Source: Saprospiraceae bacterium (GTDB taxonomy: Bacteria > Bacteroidota > Bacteroidia > Chitinophagales > Saprospiraceae). From it: 46,967 nt of DNA. Below, piece after piece: positions 8,297 through 17,613 of this stretch. The notes below the pieces were generated by a model. That model saw only the letters and a list, made by a program, of their open reading frames with translations. It was not told the DNA's origin and searched no databases. Both the position numbers and the translations under genes were made by a program. The stretch covers positions 1 through 46,967 of the forward strand of contig WFXH01000087.1 in the NCBI GenBank assembly GCA_015490715.1. The letters are read 5' to 3'. How positions within the stretch are numbered: position 1 is the stretch's first letter; each line of letters opens with the position of its first letter.

Positions 8297-10399
8297 TTAG
8301 CGGATCAAGGTGATGTCACCACTATAGGTGCGGACGGACCCATCGATAAAGCGTACTTTCATCAAGTAGACATAGACGCCGGGCATGGCAAAACGCCCGT
8401 CAGGGGTTCTTCCGTCCCAGCCGATGTAGGGCTCATTGGGGTTGCTTGCACTGGAATGAAAGAGCACTCCACCCCAGCGATCGAAGATGATGAGCTCATC
8501 GATGCGTTCGACGGCTCTGCTACTGAAGGCGGTAAAGATGTCGTTGATACCGTCGCCATTGGGAGTAAAGGCATTGGGAATGTAGATGGGGTAGTCGATG
8601 TCGATGCGCACTACGACGATGTCTTCGTAGACGCAGCCGTTTTCGTCGGTGACGGTGAGCGTAAAGGTGGTTTGGTTTTTGACAAACACCTCGGGGTCGA
8701 GGCATTCAGTACAGTCTAAGATAGGCTCTGTGGGCATCCACTTTATTTGGACAGTATGTCCCATGGGGTCGACGTAGCCGTGTAGGCGGACGTTTTCGCC
8801 CAGGGTGATCGTGGTGTCTCTTCCGGCATCGACGAAGACGGAATCGGGTGCCGTCACCGTCACTTCGATAGTATCCATACATCCCTTGGGATCGGTAGTA
8901 ATGATTTGGTAGGTGCCGGCGGGCAGATTGGGTATTTCCGACGAAGAGATAAAGGGAGACCCATCGATGGAGTATTGGTAAGGAGGTCCGGCGCCCTGGC
9001 TCGACTGCAAGACGATCGCGCCGTCGTTCGACCACGGGCAGTTGGGTTGTTTGACGATGATGGGAGTGGTCTGCAAGGGAGGCAGATCTTCACAGCACGG
9101 CTCGGCGAAGATTTTTTTGATAGCCGTCACCTCACATCCCGTTTCGGGCTCGCTCAAGGTCAATACGATGTACTTTTCTCCCCAGGTGGAGTACTCGATG
9201 CTGAAAGGTCCTTTGCCGGTACTTGTCTGAGGATTTGCGTCACTGCCGAAATACCAATTGTATTCGAGGTTGTTGGAAACCGATGTTGAGAGGTCCTTGA
9301 TGACGAAGGATTGATCGCATCGCAGTCCCGTATCGGGTTGGACTTCAAACTTGGCTTCAGGCCCTTTGAACGTACCCGTGCCGCCAAATTCGATGCGGAA
9401 GCCAAGGCCCGATTGCGAAAAGTTCATGACCAGGAGGGCATAGCTCTTTCCTGCCTCCATCTGTAGGGCACTGGCGAAGTTGTTGTCTCCAGGTTGGCAG
9501 CCGCAGCTCTCGCCGTCGTCTGGGTCTCCTTCTTTTAAGCCCGTAGGGCCTACACAGACCTTCCACTCGTTGAAGGGGGCGTTGAGGTTTTGCCCCGATA
9601 TCATATTGCGGAGCAATTGTTTGTTGGAGCAGTCGTCGATGCCGCCGGGGAGCTCGTACAGCAAAAAGTCGATATCGTCGTACTGTTTGTACGGAGTGAT
9701 GGTAAAGGTCAACGTGCCGGACTCTTTGCAGGTCCATCGAAACCACATACTGGCGTTTTCGGTGACTCCACAAGCGGCATATGCGATGGCCGGATTGGTA
9801 AATAGGGCCAAATCCTCTTGCTCGCGGCCAAATCCGGCGACATTTTGGATGTCGATGCTGCTTTTATCGCAAAGGACGGTGCCGTTAGTACAGTCTTGGG
9901 TGGGCTCCGGATCGGCATTGAAGGCGTCGATGTAGATACGGAAGGTGCCTTGAGAGCCGTTTTGTCCACCCACGGCCAAATAGTACGTTTCGCCGGGAGT
10001 GGTGGGCAGGATCATTTCAATGAGGTTGGCGGTGATACTGGATTTACAGACCTGTTCGATGAGGCCGGAGCAATCACCTGCGTAGACGGCGCCAACCAGA
10101 TTGTTTAAAGTGAGGTTGTTGTTGTCCTGACGACCTTCGACGATGATGCGCACATAGCGCGTGATGGCTACGAAATAATACCAAACCGCATCACTCTGAA
10201 AGCTGGTAAAACAGGTGAGATTAGCGGCTTCGGGGTTGGCATTTAGGTTGGTGTAGTTGGGGCCTTCGTAGGTGGTATTGATGATATTGGGGAGGACGTA
10301 GGCCCGATTACAATCGTCGTTGAGGGGTACCTGCGCGTACATTATGGGCATCCAAAGCATCAGCAGTATCCAAACAAGAGGGTAGTGCATTCGCGTCAT
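8297..10399 (-). CDS. T9SS type B sorting domain protein (gliding-motility-associated C-terminal domain)
   Basis: 700 residues. Signal peptide (hydrophobic stretch LVWILLMLWMPIMYAQ), then two Cys-containing jelly-roll-like domains of the pre-peptidase C-terminal style (SDAVWYYFVA; ASMWFRWTC). Next are a PKD-like region (FVIKDLSTSVSNNLEYNWYFG) and an SprB-like repeat (PYQYSIDGSPF ... LPAGTYQI). The final ~90 residues are a type B sorting signal: NAFTPNGDGINDIF, LIIFDRWGGVLF, WDGRTPDG, GVYVYLMKV, ending in ITLIR. Such proteins are exported by T9SS and stay on or leave the surface as adhesins or gliding-related proteins; no enzymatic motif is seen. The frame opens at 10426, but ATG 10399 (or 10390) gives a normal signal peptide. 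Confidence 0.93.
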   Translation of the reverse strand: MTRMHYPLVWILLMLWMPIMYAQVPLNDDCNRAYVLPNIINTTYEGPNYTNLNANPEAANLTCFTSFQSDAVWYYFVAITRYVRIIVEGRQDNNNLTLNNLVGAVYAGDCSGLIEQVCKSSITANLIEMILPTTPGETYYLAVGGQNGSQGTFRIYIDAFNADPEPTQDCTNGTVLCDKSSIDIQNVAGFGREQEDLALFTNPAIAYAACGVTENASMWFRWTCKESGTLTFTITPYKQYDDIDFLLYELPGGIDDCSNKQLLRNMISGQNLNAPFNEWKVCVGPTGLKEGDPDDGESCGCQPGDNNFASALQMEAGKSYALLVMNFSQSGLGFRIEFGGTGTFKGPEAKFEVQPDTGLRCDQSFVIKDLSTSVSNNLEYNWYFGSDANPQTSTGKGPFSIEYSTWGEKYIVLTLSEPETGCEVTAIKKIFAEPCCEDLPPLQTTPIIVKQPNCPWSNDGAIVLQSSQGAGPPYQYSIDGSPFISSSEIPNLPAGTYQIITTDPKGCMDTIEVTVTAPDSVFVDAGRDTTITLGENVRLHGYVDPMGHTVQIKWMPTEPILDCTECLDPEVFVKNQTTFTLTVTDENGCVYEDIVVVRIDIDYPIYIPNAFTPNGDGINDIFTAFSSRAVERIDELIIFDRWGGVLFHSSASNPNEPYIGWDGRTPDGRFAMPGVYVYLMKVRFIDGSVRTYSGDITLIR

Positions 10400-10571
10400 A
10401 CTTCGGCGGTTTGTGTAATTTGTCAACGCTTAGGTGTGTTGCGTATTATTATAAGGCTTGTTTTTAGGATTTGTTTAAAGCACTTCGGAAGGTGTTTTTC
10501 TCTTCTTGTAGAATTTAAATGATTGTATGGTGTATGAAATGGTGGTCGTGCGTGCAAGGTGGTCATGATGC

Positions 10572-10600
10572 TTGGTGGTGAGAGAAAGTACATAGCTTTG
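10572..10600 (+). promoter_or_regulatory. Bacteroidota promoter: TTG -33 and TAGCTTTG -7
   Basis: TTG at 10572-10574 and TAGCTTTG at 10593-10600 are separated by 18 nt, the normal spacing for the Bacteroidota primary sigma factor. Initiation near 10607 leaves a short leader before ATG 10620 and supports that start. One of the best promoter matches in the window. Confidence 0.6.
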
Positions 10601-10619
10601 TCCCGCAAATGTTCATGCG

Positions 10620-11261
10620 ATGGCTGCTGTAGTGTTGGATTTGGGCAATGTGCTCTTTCGCATAGACGAGGAGGGGTGTTTGAAGCGCCTGCGTGCATTG
10701 CTGAGCGCCGAAGCCCTTAAAGAAGGGGGATGGTGGGAAGTGGACTTCCCTGCATGGAGGCGTGCCCTTGATGCGGGGCAGATTTCGACGGAGGCCTTTG
10801 TTTCGGAAGTGTTGCGTCACTGCCGAAGTGGCATCGCGCGTCAGGACATTCTCAAAGTGTGGAACAGCATGCTCTTAGGGCCGTGTGATGGATTAGTCTC
10901 TCAACTGAAGAAGTGGTCTGCAAAGGTGCCGATATATCTGTTGAGCAACATCAGTGCAGTGCACTACGCGGAATTTGTCCGTCAGATGGAGGCATCAGGC
11001 ATCGAGATAGACGCGTTTGAGGGGCAATTTGCAGGATGTTTTTACTCGTATCGTCTGGGAATGGTCAAGCCTGAAGAACGCATTTACCGATATGTACAGT
11101 GTCGGATAGGCCAACCATTTCATACGCTCTTTTATATTGATGATAGCCCTGCCAATGTGGAGTCGGCTCGTGGCTTGGGGATGGCCGCGGTGCGGATGGA
11201 TCGGCCTTGTGCATGGGAGGTGATCGATGAGGCGATTGTTTCGCTGTTAGCGGATGAGTAG
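10620..11261 (+). CDS. HAD-superfamily phosphatase (YihX-like)
   Basis: 213 residues. HAD subfamily IA signatures: motif I VLDLGNVLF with nucleophile Asp7, motif II LLSNIS, the Lys region LGMVKPEERIYRYV, and motif IV FYIDDSPANVESARGLGM. The DLGNV form of motif I and the MVKPEERIYRYV stretch closely recall E. coli YihX, a sugar-1-phosphate phosphatase, so a small phosphorylated metabolite is the likely substrate; the exact one is not inferable. Soluble, no signal peptide. The last 15 bases overlap the 3' end of porZ, which is convergent. Confidence 0.88.
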   Translation: MAAVVLDLGNVLFRIDEEGCLKRLRALLSAEALKEGGWWEVDFPAWRRALDAGQISTEAFVSEVLRHCRSGIARQDILKVWNSMLLGPCDGLVSQLKKWSAKVPIYLLSNISAVHYAEFVRQMEASGIEIDAFEGQFAGCFYSYRLGMVKPEERIYRYVQCRIGQPFHTLFYIDDSPANVESARGLGMAAVRMDRPCAWEVIDEAIVSLLADE

Positions 11262-13601
11262 GAAGCTGGCGGTAGCGCCGCGCAGGGGAGAGAATTCGTC
11301 GTATCGGGAGGCGAAGATGAGGTATACCCCGCTGGGCACGGGCTGGTCGTCCATGTCGCGGCCGTTCCACAGTGCGGTGCCTCCGTTGGCGGTGGTGAGG
11401 TAGATGAGGTTTCCTTCCAGGTCGGTAATTTTGACGGTGGCGTTGGCAGCGAGGCCGCGTATGGCGAGGTAGGGATGCTGGTCGGGCAGGTAGGGGTTGG
11501 GGAAGATTTCGAGGGAGCTATCGAAGTATTTGCCGCTAAAGGATGCATCGGTGCGAAAGGCGATTACCCCTTTGGCCGTGGCAATGTAGACGATATCGCG
11601 CTCGGGGTGGATGTTGATGGCGAGAATGCGGTTGTCGGGGAGAGGGGCATTGTCTACGTTGTAATGGGCGAGGAGGACTTCGCCATAGGGGTCGAGGACG
11701 AAGACGCCGTTGTCGGTGCCAAACCACTTGCGGTTGGCTCCATCGACGGCCATACAGCGCACGATTTCATAATTGAGAAGATACTCTGGAATGTCGTTGA
11801 CGGTGACGATGCGGCGGTCTCCGCCGTAGGTTGCCGCCTGGGGACTGAAGACGTCGGTGATGTCGAAAGTGAGCACCCCAAGGGAGGTGCAGACCCAAAT
11901 GGTGCCGTCGAGATCGCGCTCGATGTCGTAGACGGCATTGTCGGGAAGATTGCTGTTGCTGGAGGAGTAGATGCGCCAACGCTCGTCACCTTCGATGTCG
12001 GGATCGCCTTCGTCGAAGACGACTACGCCGCGGGCTTTGTCGGTAGGTGGAGTGGCGATCCAGATGTATCCCTCGTCGGAGATAGTCAGTTCGGAAAAAA
12101 AGGTGCCCGCACGGCTGTTTCCATAGGCTTTCCAGCTGCCATCGGCACTGTATTTGACAAGGGGTTTAGGAGCGAGGTAGTTGGTGATCCACAAGTTGTT
12201 GGCATTGTCAAAGACCAGATCGGCGATGCGGATGCGTTCTTCATCGCCCACGGTGCCCTGCAGTGCCGAATTGGATTTGTCGTAAAACTGGACGATGCTG
12301 CCGTCGGGACTCATTTCGAGTACGCCGCTCAAAAAGGAGCCGAGGAAGATGTGTCCCGTCTGGGGGTGTACAGCGATTTTATAGATGTCGTAAAACAGAT
12401 GGTCGTCGAGCTCTGGAGTGTTTTCGGAACTGATGCGACTCCAGTACTGGCCGTCGTACAAGAGCAGGCCATCTTTACGCCACAGGTAGGTCCATACTTC
12501 ATCATGACCACCCGTGGCGATGAGCACCCTACCCTGATGGTCGAAAGCGATGTCGGTGGCATTGGCTGAGAAGGGGCTATTGATGTAAAAATCGGTGCAG
12601 GAGTTTTGACGAGGCGTCACGTATCGAATCAGTCGATACCTATCGGCCAACCACACCCGACCGTAGGGATCGAACACAGCATTGAGTGGTTTTTTGACAC
12701 AGGGCTCCGGCAATCGGTAGGTGCTGTCCTTGGTCACTATTATTACGGCGTCTCGGTTGCAGTTGTACACACATGTCAGAGTGAGGAGAAGGCCGCTGTC
12801 TTGGGACTCCATTTCGATGATTTGGTAGTTGGGCCATTCACGGTATAACTCCCACTTGCCGTTTTGGTAGACGAAGAGAGCACCGTTGCATCCGAGCCAG
12901 AGCTGGCCGTCGTATTCGGCGATGCCCTGACAATTGGCATCGCTAATGCTCAATTGGTCGATCGAGACCTTTTCCCAATCGGCAAAAGATTGAACCAATT
13001 GCCCTTGGCGCAGATCATAGGTATACAAACCCTTGGTTGTGGCAAGGTAGTAGGTGGAATCGTGATACAGTACATCGCGGGCCTCGATGGGGGTAGTAAA
13101 GGTGGTAAAGAGGAATCGCTTGCTGGGTAGATCCAGTTCGGAAAATCCGTAATTGGCGACGACGAGAATCCGCTGGTCGTCTTTGATGCGGATGCGATTG
13201 ATGCGCTTATCTAAGGGCAGAGTTTGGAAATCGCGGATGTCGCTGATGCCGGTAAATTCTCCTTCCTGGTAGACGGTGAGAAACCCATCCTGATATCCCA
13301 TGATGAGGGCTTTATGGTTGGGATGATAGGCGAGGATGGCGGGGCCGATTTGCAGCAAGCCGTCTTCCTTTTCGTAGGTCTTGTACTGAAGAGTGGCGGG
13401 GTCGATTTCGATCAGTCCTAACTCGTTGGTCATGTAGATGATTCCATTGGCGTTGGTCACACTAAAGGAATTGTTGTAGGGAAAGAAGGTCCTCCATTCG
13501 CCGATTTGCAATTGTTGAGCGGTGAGGACATGGCCCCAAAGAAGCATGTACCCCATGAGGCCGAAAAGCACAAATCTCTTTTGCACGTCGTGCTTAGACA
13601 T
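11247..13601 (-). CDS. porZ: PorZ-like T9SS component (two beta-propellers plus C-terminal domain)
   Basis: 784 residues. Signal peptide (RFVLFGLMGYMLLWGHVLTAQ), mature start QLQIGEWRTFFPYNNSFSV, then many blade-like repeats of the two-component-regulator propeller kind (NGIIYMTNELGLIEID; TYYLATTKGLYTYD; RKWFGTDNGVFVLD; GTIWVCTSLGVLTFD). It ends in a type A-like sorting domain (IFPNPYLPDQHP ... TALWNGRDMDDQPVPSGVYLI). Architecture and opening match PorZ, the surface protein of the Porphyromonas T9SS attachment complex that supplies anionic lipopolysaccharide to sortase PorU. The match is by pattern; a generic propeller cargo is the alternative. It lies 54 nt after nadD in a dnaN-nadD-porZ string. 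Confidence 0.82.
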   Translation of the reverse strand: MSKHDVQKRFVLFGLMGYMLLWGHVLTAQQLQIGEWRTFFPYNNSFSVTNANGIIYMTNELGLIEIDPATLQYKTYEKEDGLLQIGPAILAYHPNHKALIMGYQDGFLTVYQEGEFTGISDIRDFQTLPLDKRINRIRIKDDQRILVVANYGFSELDLPSKRFLFTTFTTPIEARDVLYHDSTYYLATTKGLYTYDLRQGQLVQSFADWEKVSIDQLSISDANCQGIAEYDGQLWLGCNGALFVYQNGKWELYREWPNYQIIEMESQDSGLLLTLTCVYNCNRDAVIIVTKDSTYRLPEPCVKKPLNAVFDPYGRVWLADRYRLIRYVTPRQNSCTDFYINSPFSANATDIAFDHQGRVLIATGGHDEVWTYLWRKDGLLLYDGQYWSRISSENTPELDDHLFYDIYKIAVHPQTGHIFLGSFLSGVLEMSPDGSIVQFYDKSNSALQGTVGDEERIRIADLVFDNANNLWITNYLAPKPLVKYSADGSWKAYGNSRAGTFFSELTISDEGYIWIATPPTDKARGVVVFDEGDPDIEGDERWRIYSSSNSNLPDNAVYDIERDLDGTIWVCTSLGVLTFDITDVFSPQAATYGGDRRIVTVNDIPEYLLNYEIVRCMAVDGANRKWFGTDNGVFVLDPYGEVLLAHYNVDNAPLPDNRILAINIHPERDIVYIATAKGVIAFRTDASFSGKYFDSSLEIFPNPYLPDQHPYLAIRGLAANATVKITDLEGNLIYLTTANGGTALWNGRDMDDQPVPSGVYLIFASRYDEFSPLRGATASFLLIR

Positions 13602-13655
13602 AGGTTTTTGTCTTATGGCATTTTAAACTTCGGCTACTGAAAAAATAGTATGATA

Positions 13656-14246
13656 TCAGCGCGATTTGTACAGTCGGGAACTGGAGATGTAGTCGTAGAC
13701 GGCAGGATGCACTAAGTAGCGAATGGATAGCCCGAGGGAGAGTTTTTTTCGAATAAGGCTGGCGGATATGTGGAGCATGGGAGCTTCGGGGAGTATGTGG
13801 TAGTCCCCGATAGGGGGTAGGTGTTGAAGTGCAAAGCCAGGGCGGGGGTAGATGTAGATAGGGTAGCGCGAGAGGAGCACTTCGTAGTTTTTCCACTTGG
13901 GGAGGGTGTGGACGTTGTCGCTACCCATGAGAAGGCTGAAATGATGGTTGGGGAATTTTTCTTCGAGATGGGCCAGTGTGTCGATGGTGTACGAGGGTTT
14001 GGGAAGGTAAAATTCGATGTCGCAGGCGCGGAATCGCGGGTTGTCTTCAATGGCGAGGTGCACTAAATGCAGGCGGTCGTAATCGGGCGCCAGACTGCTC
14101 TTCTTCTTGAGAGGATTTCTTGGGGTGACAACGAACCACAGCTCCGAGATACCGGAATAATCTACGGCGTGTTCGGCGATGATGAGATGTCCTTGATGGA
14201 TGGGATTAAAGGAGCCGAAGTATAGGAGTACGGTTTTGTGAGGCAT
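13656..14246 (-). CDS. nadD: Nicotinate-nucleotide adenylyltransferase NadD
   Basis: 196 residues, typical length. Converts nicotinate mononucleotide plus ATP to deamido-NAD in NAD synthesis. The nucleotidyltransferase signature GSFNPIHQGHLIIAE is at residues 11-25. FVVTPRNPLKKK, SYTIDTLAHLEEKFP, the LLMGSDN segment and the C-terminal ISASLIRKKL (the ISSTxIR motif of the family) follow in order. It starts 13 nt after dnaN ends and is very likely co-transcribed with it. Confidence 0.96.
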   Translation of the reverse strand: MPHKTVLLYFGSFNPIHQGHLIIAEHAVDYSGISELWFVVTPRNPLKKKSSLAPDYDRLHLVHLAIEDNPRFRACDIEFYLPKPSYTIDTLAHLEEKFPNHHFSLLMGSDNVHTLPKWKNYEVLLSRYPIYIYPRPGFALQHLPPIGDYHILPEAPMLHISASLIRKKLSLGLSIRYLVHPAVYDYISSSRLYKSR

Positions 14247-14259
14247 CGCGGGGATGCTA

Positions 14260-15375
14260 TTACTGCTGGACCAAGGGCATGAGCAGCAGCAGGAGGTCTT
14301 CGGGCTCTTCGGTTTCGGCTGGGTAGATGAGTCCGGGTTTTATCGGTGAAGACATGGCAAAGGTAACCTCCTCGCTTTGGAGGGTGGAGAGCATTTCGAT
14401 GAGGTACTTGCCATTGAATCCGATGCGGAAGGGCTCGGAGTCGTTGAATTGGCAGCCGAGTTGTTCGGTGGCTTCGTTGGAGTAGTCCATATCCTGGGCG
14501 TGAAGGGTTAGCGAATTGTCGCTGATGTTGAAGACGACGAGGTGGGTGAGTTTGTTGGCGTAGAGGGAGATGCGCTTTAAGGCGCTGAGCAACGCCTCGC
14601 GATTGACGATCATGCGCTTGGGAGCCTCTTTGGGGATGGCCATGTTGTAGTCGGGGAATTGCTCATTGATGGGAAGGGTCGACAACACTGTGTTGTCAAA
14701 CTCAAATTGGACGCGATTGCGGCTGTATGAAATGGTGACGGGGCCTTCCTCTGGGAGGATGTTTTTGAGGTACACCATTGGCTTGTGCGGTAAGATGATT
14801 TGTTCGGAGTTTTCCGAATCGATTTCGCTGGCGATATATTTGACTAAGCGATGGGCATCGGTGGCGACAAAGATGAGTTTATTGAAATCGATGTGGAGCA
14901 AAATGCCGTTGAGAGCTGGTCGATACTGGTCAGCACTCACGGCGTAGTGGGTCAGTCGAATGGCTTCTGCGAGCACAGCGGCATCGATGGTGAGCTGTTG
15001 GGTGAGCTCGTCTTCTGGGGGTTTGGGGAAATCTTCGGGATTGTCGCCGGCGAGTTTGTACTTACCCGTGATCGAACTTATTTCCACCACGCCGCTATCG
15101 GGGTCGTGCTGGATGGTTAGGGGTTGCTCGGGCAGGTTTTTTAAGGTATCGAGCAGGATTTTAGCCGGGACAGCCGCTGTGCCGTCGGTATCCCCGATGA
15201 CTTCCATTTGGGTGTGGATGGTTTCGTTGAGATTAGTAGCGGTGATGTGTAAGGTGTTGCCTTTGAGATCGAGTAGGAAGTCCTCTGTGATGGCGATGAC
15301 GGCTTTGGAAGGTACGATGCCCGCTGCTACATTGAGTTTTTTTTCCAGTTCTGCAGAAGAAATATTGAATTTCAT
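14260..15375 (-). CDS. dnaN: DNA polymerase III beta subunit (sliding clamp)
   Basis: 371 residues, normal for the three-domain ring clamp. It begins MKFNISSAELEKKLNVAAGIVPSK and shows the expected ITATNLNETI, the EDFPKPP stretch linking to domain 2, ALNGILLHI, TDAHRLVKY and GFNGKYLIEML. It ends in a hydrophobic tail, ..LLLLLMPLVQQ, like the MPM(R/Q)L tail of other clamps. The clamp holds polymerase III on DNA. dnaA is not next to it. It heads the dnaN-nadD-porZ string. A TAATTTTG box at 15416-15423 (minus) is a possible promoter. Confidence 0.97.
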   Translation of the reverse strand: MKFNISSAELEKKLNVAAGIVPSKAVIAITEDFLLDLKGNTLHITATNLNETIHTQMEVIGDTDGTAAVPAKILLDTLKNLPEQPLTIQHDPDSGVVEISSITGKYKLAGDNPEDFPKPPEDELTQQLTIDAAVLAEAIRLTHYAVSADQYRPALNGILLHIDFNKLIFVATDAHRLVKYIASEIDSENSEQIILPHKPMVYLKNILPEEGPVTISYSRNRVQFEFDNTVLSTLPINEQFPDYNMAIPKEAPKRMIVNREALLSALKRISLYANKLTHLVVFNISDNSLTLHAQDMDYSNEATEQLGCQFNDSEPFRIGFNGKYLIEMLSTLQSEEVTFAMSSPIKPGLIYPAETEEPEDLLLLLMPLVQQ

Positions 15376-15415
15376 AAGGGTATGTATTAACGGTAACCAA
15401 AAATCGATGCAGCGG

Positions 15416-15423
15416 CAAAATTA
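15416..15423 (-). promoter_or_regulatory. Candidate -7 box (TAATTTTG) for dnaN
   Basis: Minus-strand TAnnTTTG match 40 nt before the dnaN ATG. The expected -33 TTG is not at standard spacing. Confidence 0.35.
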
Positions 15424-15576
15424 CACATTTCAAGGAAGAGCGATTATATTCGGCTGTGGAAAACATTGGATGGCTTTCGTCGTTACCACAGTAGAACTGC
15501 TGCCAATCCCAGAACAACAAGTCTAATCTGCAGGGGAGTTTGGTTTGTTTTTTGATAGTACGTCTAACAAAAGGGT

Positions 15577-16626
15577 ATGCGTTTGATGAAGTTTCTCAAC
15601 TTTTTTCAGCTGTTCAAGCAGGAGTTGGCTATCGACCTCGGCACGGCGAATACCCTCATCATGCAAAACGGAAAGATCGTCGTCAATGAGCCGTCTATCG
15701 TGGCGATCGATCGGCGCACGGGCGAGACGATAGCTGTGGGCAAAAAGGCCCTTCAAATGCATGAAAAGACGCACAAGAATATAGAGACGATCAAGCCTCT
15801 CAAGGACGGCGTGATCGCCGACTTCCACGCTGCCGAAAACATGATCAAGGGCATGATCGACATGATCAACGGCAGTCGGCACTTTTTTAGTCATCTAAAG
15901 ATGGTCATCTGCATTCCCTCCGGCATTACCGAGGTGGAGAAGCGCGCCGTCTTTGATTCGGCCGATCGGGTGGATTCCAAAGAGACTTACCTCATTCACG
16001 AGCCCATGGCGGCGGCATTGGGCATTGGGCTGGATGTTGAAGCGCCCATCGGCCACTTGATCGTTGACATCGGCGGTGGCACGACAGAAATTGCCGTCAT
16101 CGCCTTAGCAGGTATCGTGTGTGACCAATCCCTGCGCACAGCCGGCAACGAACTCAACAACGACATCATCGAATACATGAAGCGCGAGCACAACCTGCTC
16201 ATCGGCGAGAAGACAGCCGAAGCCATCAAGATCAACGTCGGTGCCGCCATTAAAGATCTGGAAAATCCCCCCGAACCCTATCCCATCAACGGCCGCGATA
16301 TGGTCACGGGCATACCCAAGCAAGTGTATGTGCGCTATGAGGAGACGGTAGAAGCCTTCGAAAATTCGATCCAAAAAATCGAAGAAGCCGTACACCGCAC
16401 TCTTGAAATTACACCTCCTGAACTGGCATCCGATATATACAGGACGGGCATCTATCTCAGCGGTGGTGGGGCGCTCTTGCGAGGACTCGACAAGCGGCTT
16501 GAACGCAAGACACAGCTCAAGGTGCATGTGCCCGAAAAGCCGCTCTACGCCGTGGTCCGCGGTACCGGCATGGCCCTCGAAAACACCGATCGCTTTTCCT
16601 TCCTGATCAATCACAAAAACTATTGA
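15577..16626 (+). CDS. mreB: Rod-shape-determining actin-like protein MreB
   Basis: 349 residues. Bacterial actin that forms membrane-bound filaments guiding lateral wall synthesis. Actin-fold motifs: phosphate-1 LAIDLGTANTLI, CIPSGITEVEKRAV, phosphate-2 IVDIGGGTTEIAVI, and the adenosine motif YLSGGGALLRGLDKRL. The N-terminal MKFLNFF segment may be the membrane anchor. ATG 15577 has an AAGGG stretch directly upstream; ATG 15586 is an alternative with three fewer residues. mreC follows 27 nt after the stop. Confidence 0.97.
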   Translation: MRLMKFLNFFQLFKQELAIDLGTANTLIMQNGKIVVNEPSIVAIDRRTGETIAVGKKALQMHEKTHKNIETIKPLKDGVIADFHAAENMIKGMIDMINGSRHFFSHLKMVICIPSGITEVEKRAVFDSADRVDSKETYLIHEPMAAALGIGLDVEAPIGHLIVDIGGGTTEIAVIALAGIVCDQSLRTAGNELNNDIIEYMKREHNLLIGEKTAEAIKINVGAAIKDLENPPEPYPINGRDMVTGIPKQVYVRYEETVEAFENSIQKIEEAVHRTLEITPPELASDIYRTGIYLSGGGALLRGLDKRLERKTQLKVHVPEKPLYAVVRGTGMALENTDRFSFLINHKNY

Positions 16627-16653
16627 TGTGCACGGCCGGGAAATGACGCATCC

Positions 16654-17493
16654 ATGTATGCCCTGATACGCTTTCTCATACGACACCAGGCATGGGTGGT
16701 GTTTCTCTTCCTTGAAGGTATCAGTTATGCACTAATCGTCCAGGCCAATCCCTATCAGCGGGAAGTGATGCGGTATACTTGGAATTACTGGCAGCTGCGA
16801 TTTGACAGGAAATTTCAATCGTGGCAGGAATATCTCGAGTTGAAAGACCGCGTCGATACTTTGCTGCGGGAAAATGCTCGATTGCGCAGAGCACTTCTCC
16901 AATTGCAGCAAGAGTCGAAGGAAAAAGCGCCCACATTGGCCCAGGTGGAAGCTCGCGATACTTCGATGTTTAGCTTTGTGCCAGCTCGAGTGATCAGCAA
17001 GTCGATTGGCCGACGACACAACACCTTCATTATTGACAGGGGGAAGGCGGATGGGGTAACAGAGGGGATGGGCGTCATTGCCAGGGAAGGTGTGGTTGGC
17101 GTAGTGCAGCGGTCGAGCGATCATTTTAGTCTGGTCCTATCGGTATTTCATCCAGCGGTACGCATTTCGGCGCGCATTGCTGGGACGGATCACATTGGGC
17201 TGTTGCGCTGGAGTGGGGATCATGGTATGAAATATTTCATACTGGAAGATATTCCAAAATTTGCGAGGTTTGCCCAGGGCGATACCGTGGTCACTTCGGG
17301 GTACAGTCTCGTCTATCCACCTGATGTCGTACTCGGTACTATTGAGTCGGCCCGCATCCCCGAGGGAAGTGCACTGTATGAGATCAAAGTACGGGGAGTG
17401 ATCAATCCCGTGGCGGTACATTACGTCTATGTATTTCGACCCAATCGAAAGGCCGAGTTGGACTCTCTCCTCGGGATACGACTTGTCTATTAG
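16654..17493 (+). CDS. mreC: Rod-shape-determining protein MreC
   Basis: 279 residues. One N-terminal membrane helix (WVVFLFLEGISYALIV), then a coiled coil at about 55-90 rich in Leu/Arg/Glu (LLRENARLRRALLQLQQES), then the beta-rich periplasmic domain with ARVISKSIGRRHNTFIIDRG and REGVVGVVQRSSDHFSLV. This matches MreC, which couples MreB to the wall synthesis complex. Bacteroidota usually follow it with mreD, a class B PBP and rodA, but here the next gene is convergent and unrelated, so those partners must be elsewhere. Confidence 0.95.
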   Translation: MYALIRFLIRHQAWVVFLFLEGISYALIVQANPYQREVMRYTWNYWQLRFDRKFQSWQEYLELKDRVDTLLRENARLRRALLQLQQESKEKAPTLAQVEARDTSMFSFVPARVISKSIGRRHNTFIIDRGKADGVTEGMGVIAREGVVGVVQRSSDHFSLVLSVFHPAVRISARIAGTDHIGLLRWSGDHGMKYFILEDIPKFARFAQGDTVVTSGYSLVYPPDVVLGTIESARIPEGSALYEIKVRGVINPVAVHYVYVFRPNRKAELDSLLGIRLVY

Positions 17494-17613
17494 CGCCATA
17501 CGGGAGGGCACAAGATGTCCGTGAGACTTATCAAGTTAGGGAGTGTGCTATTTTATACGCAAGCTCACCCCTGGTGGCACAGAGAGGCCGTGTTTTAGAT
17601 GACAGCGCGTGGG

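Noticed and set aside
11475-12569. 364-codon plus-strand frame antisense to porZ
   Set aside because: Val/Gly/Asp-rich shadow of the porZ reading frame.
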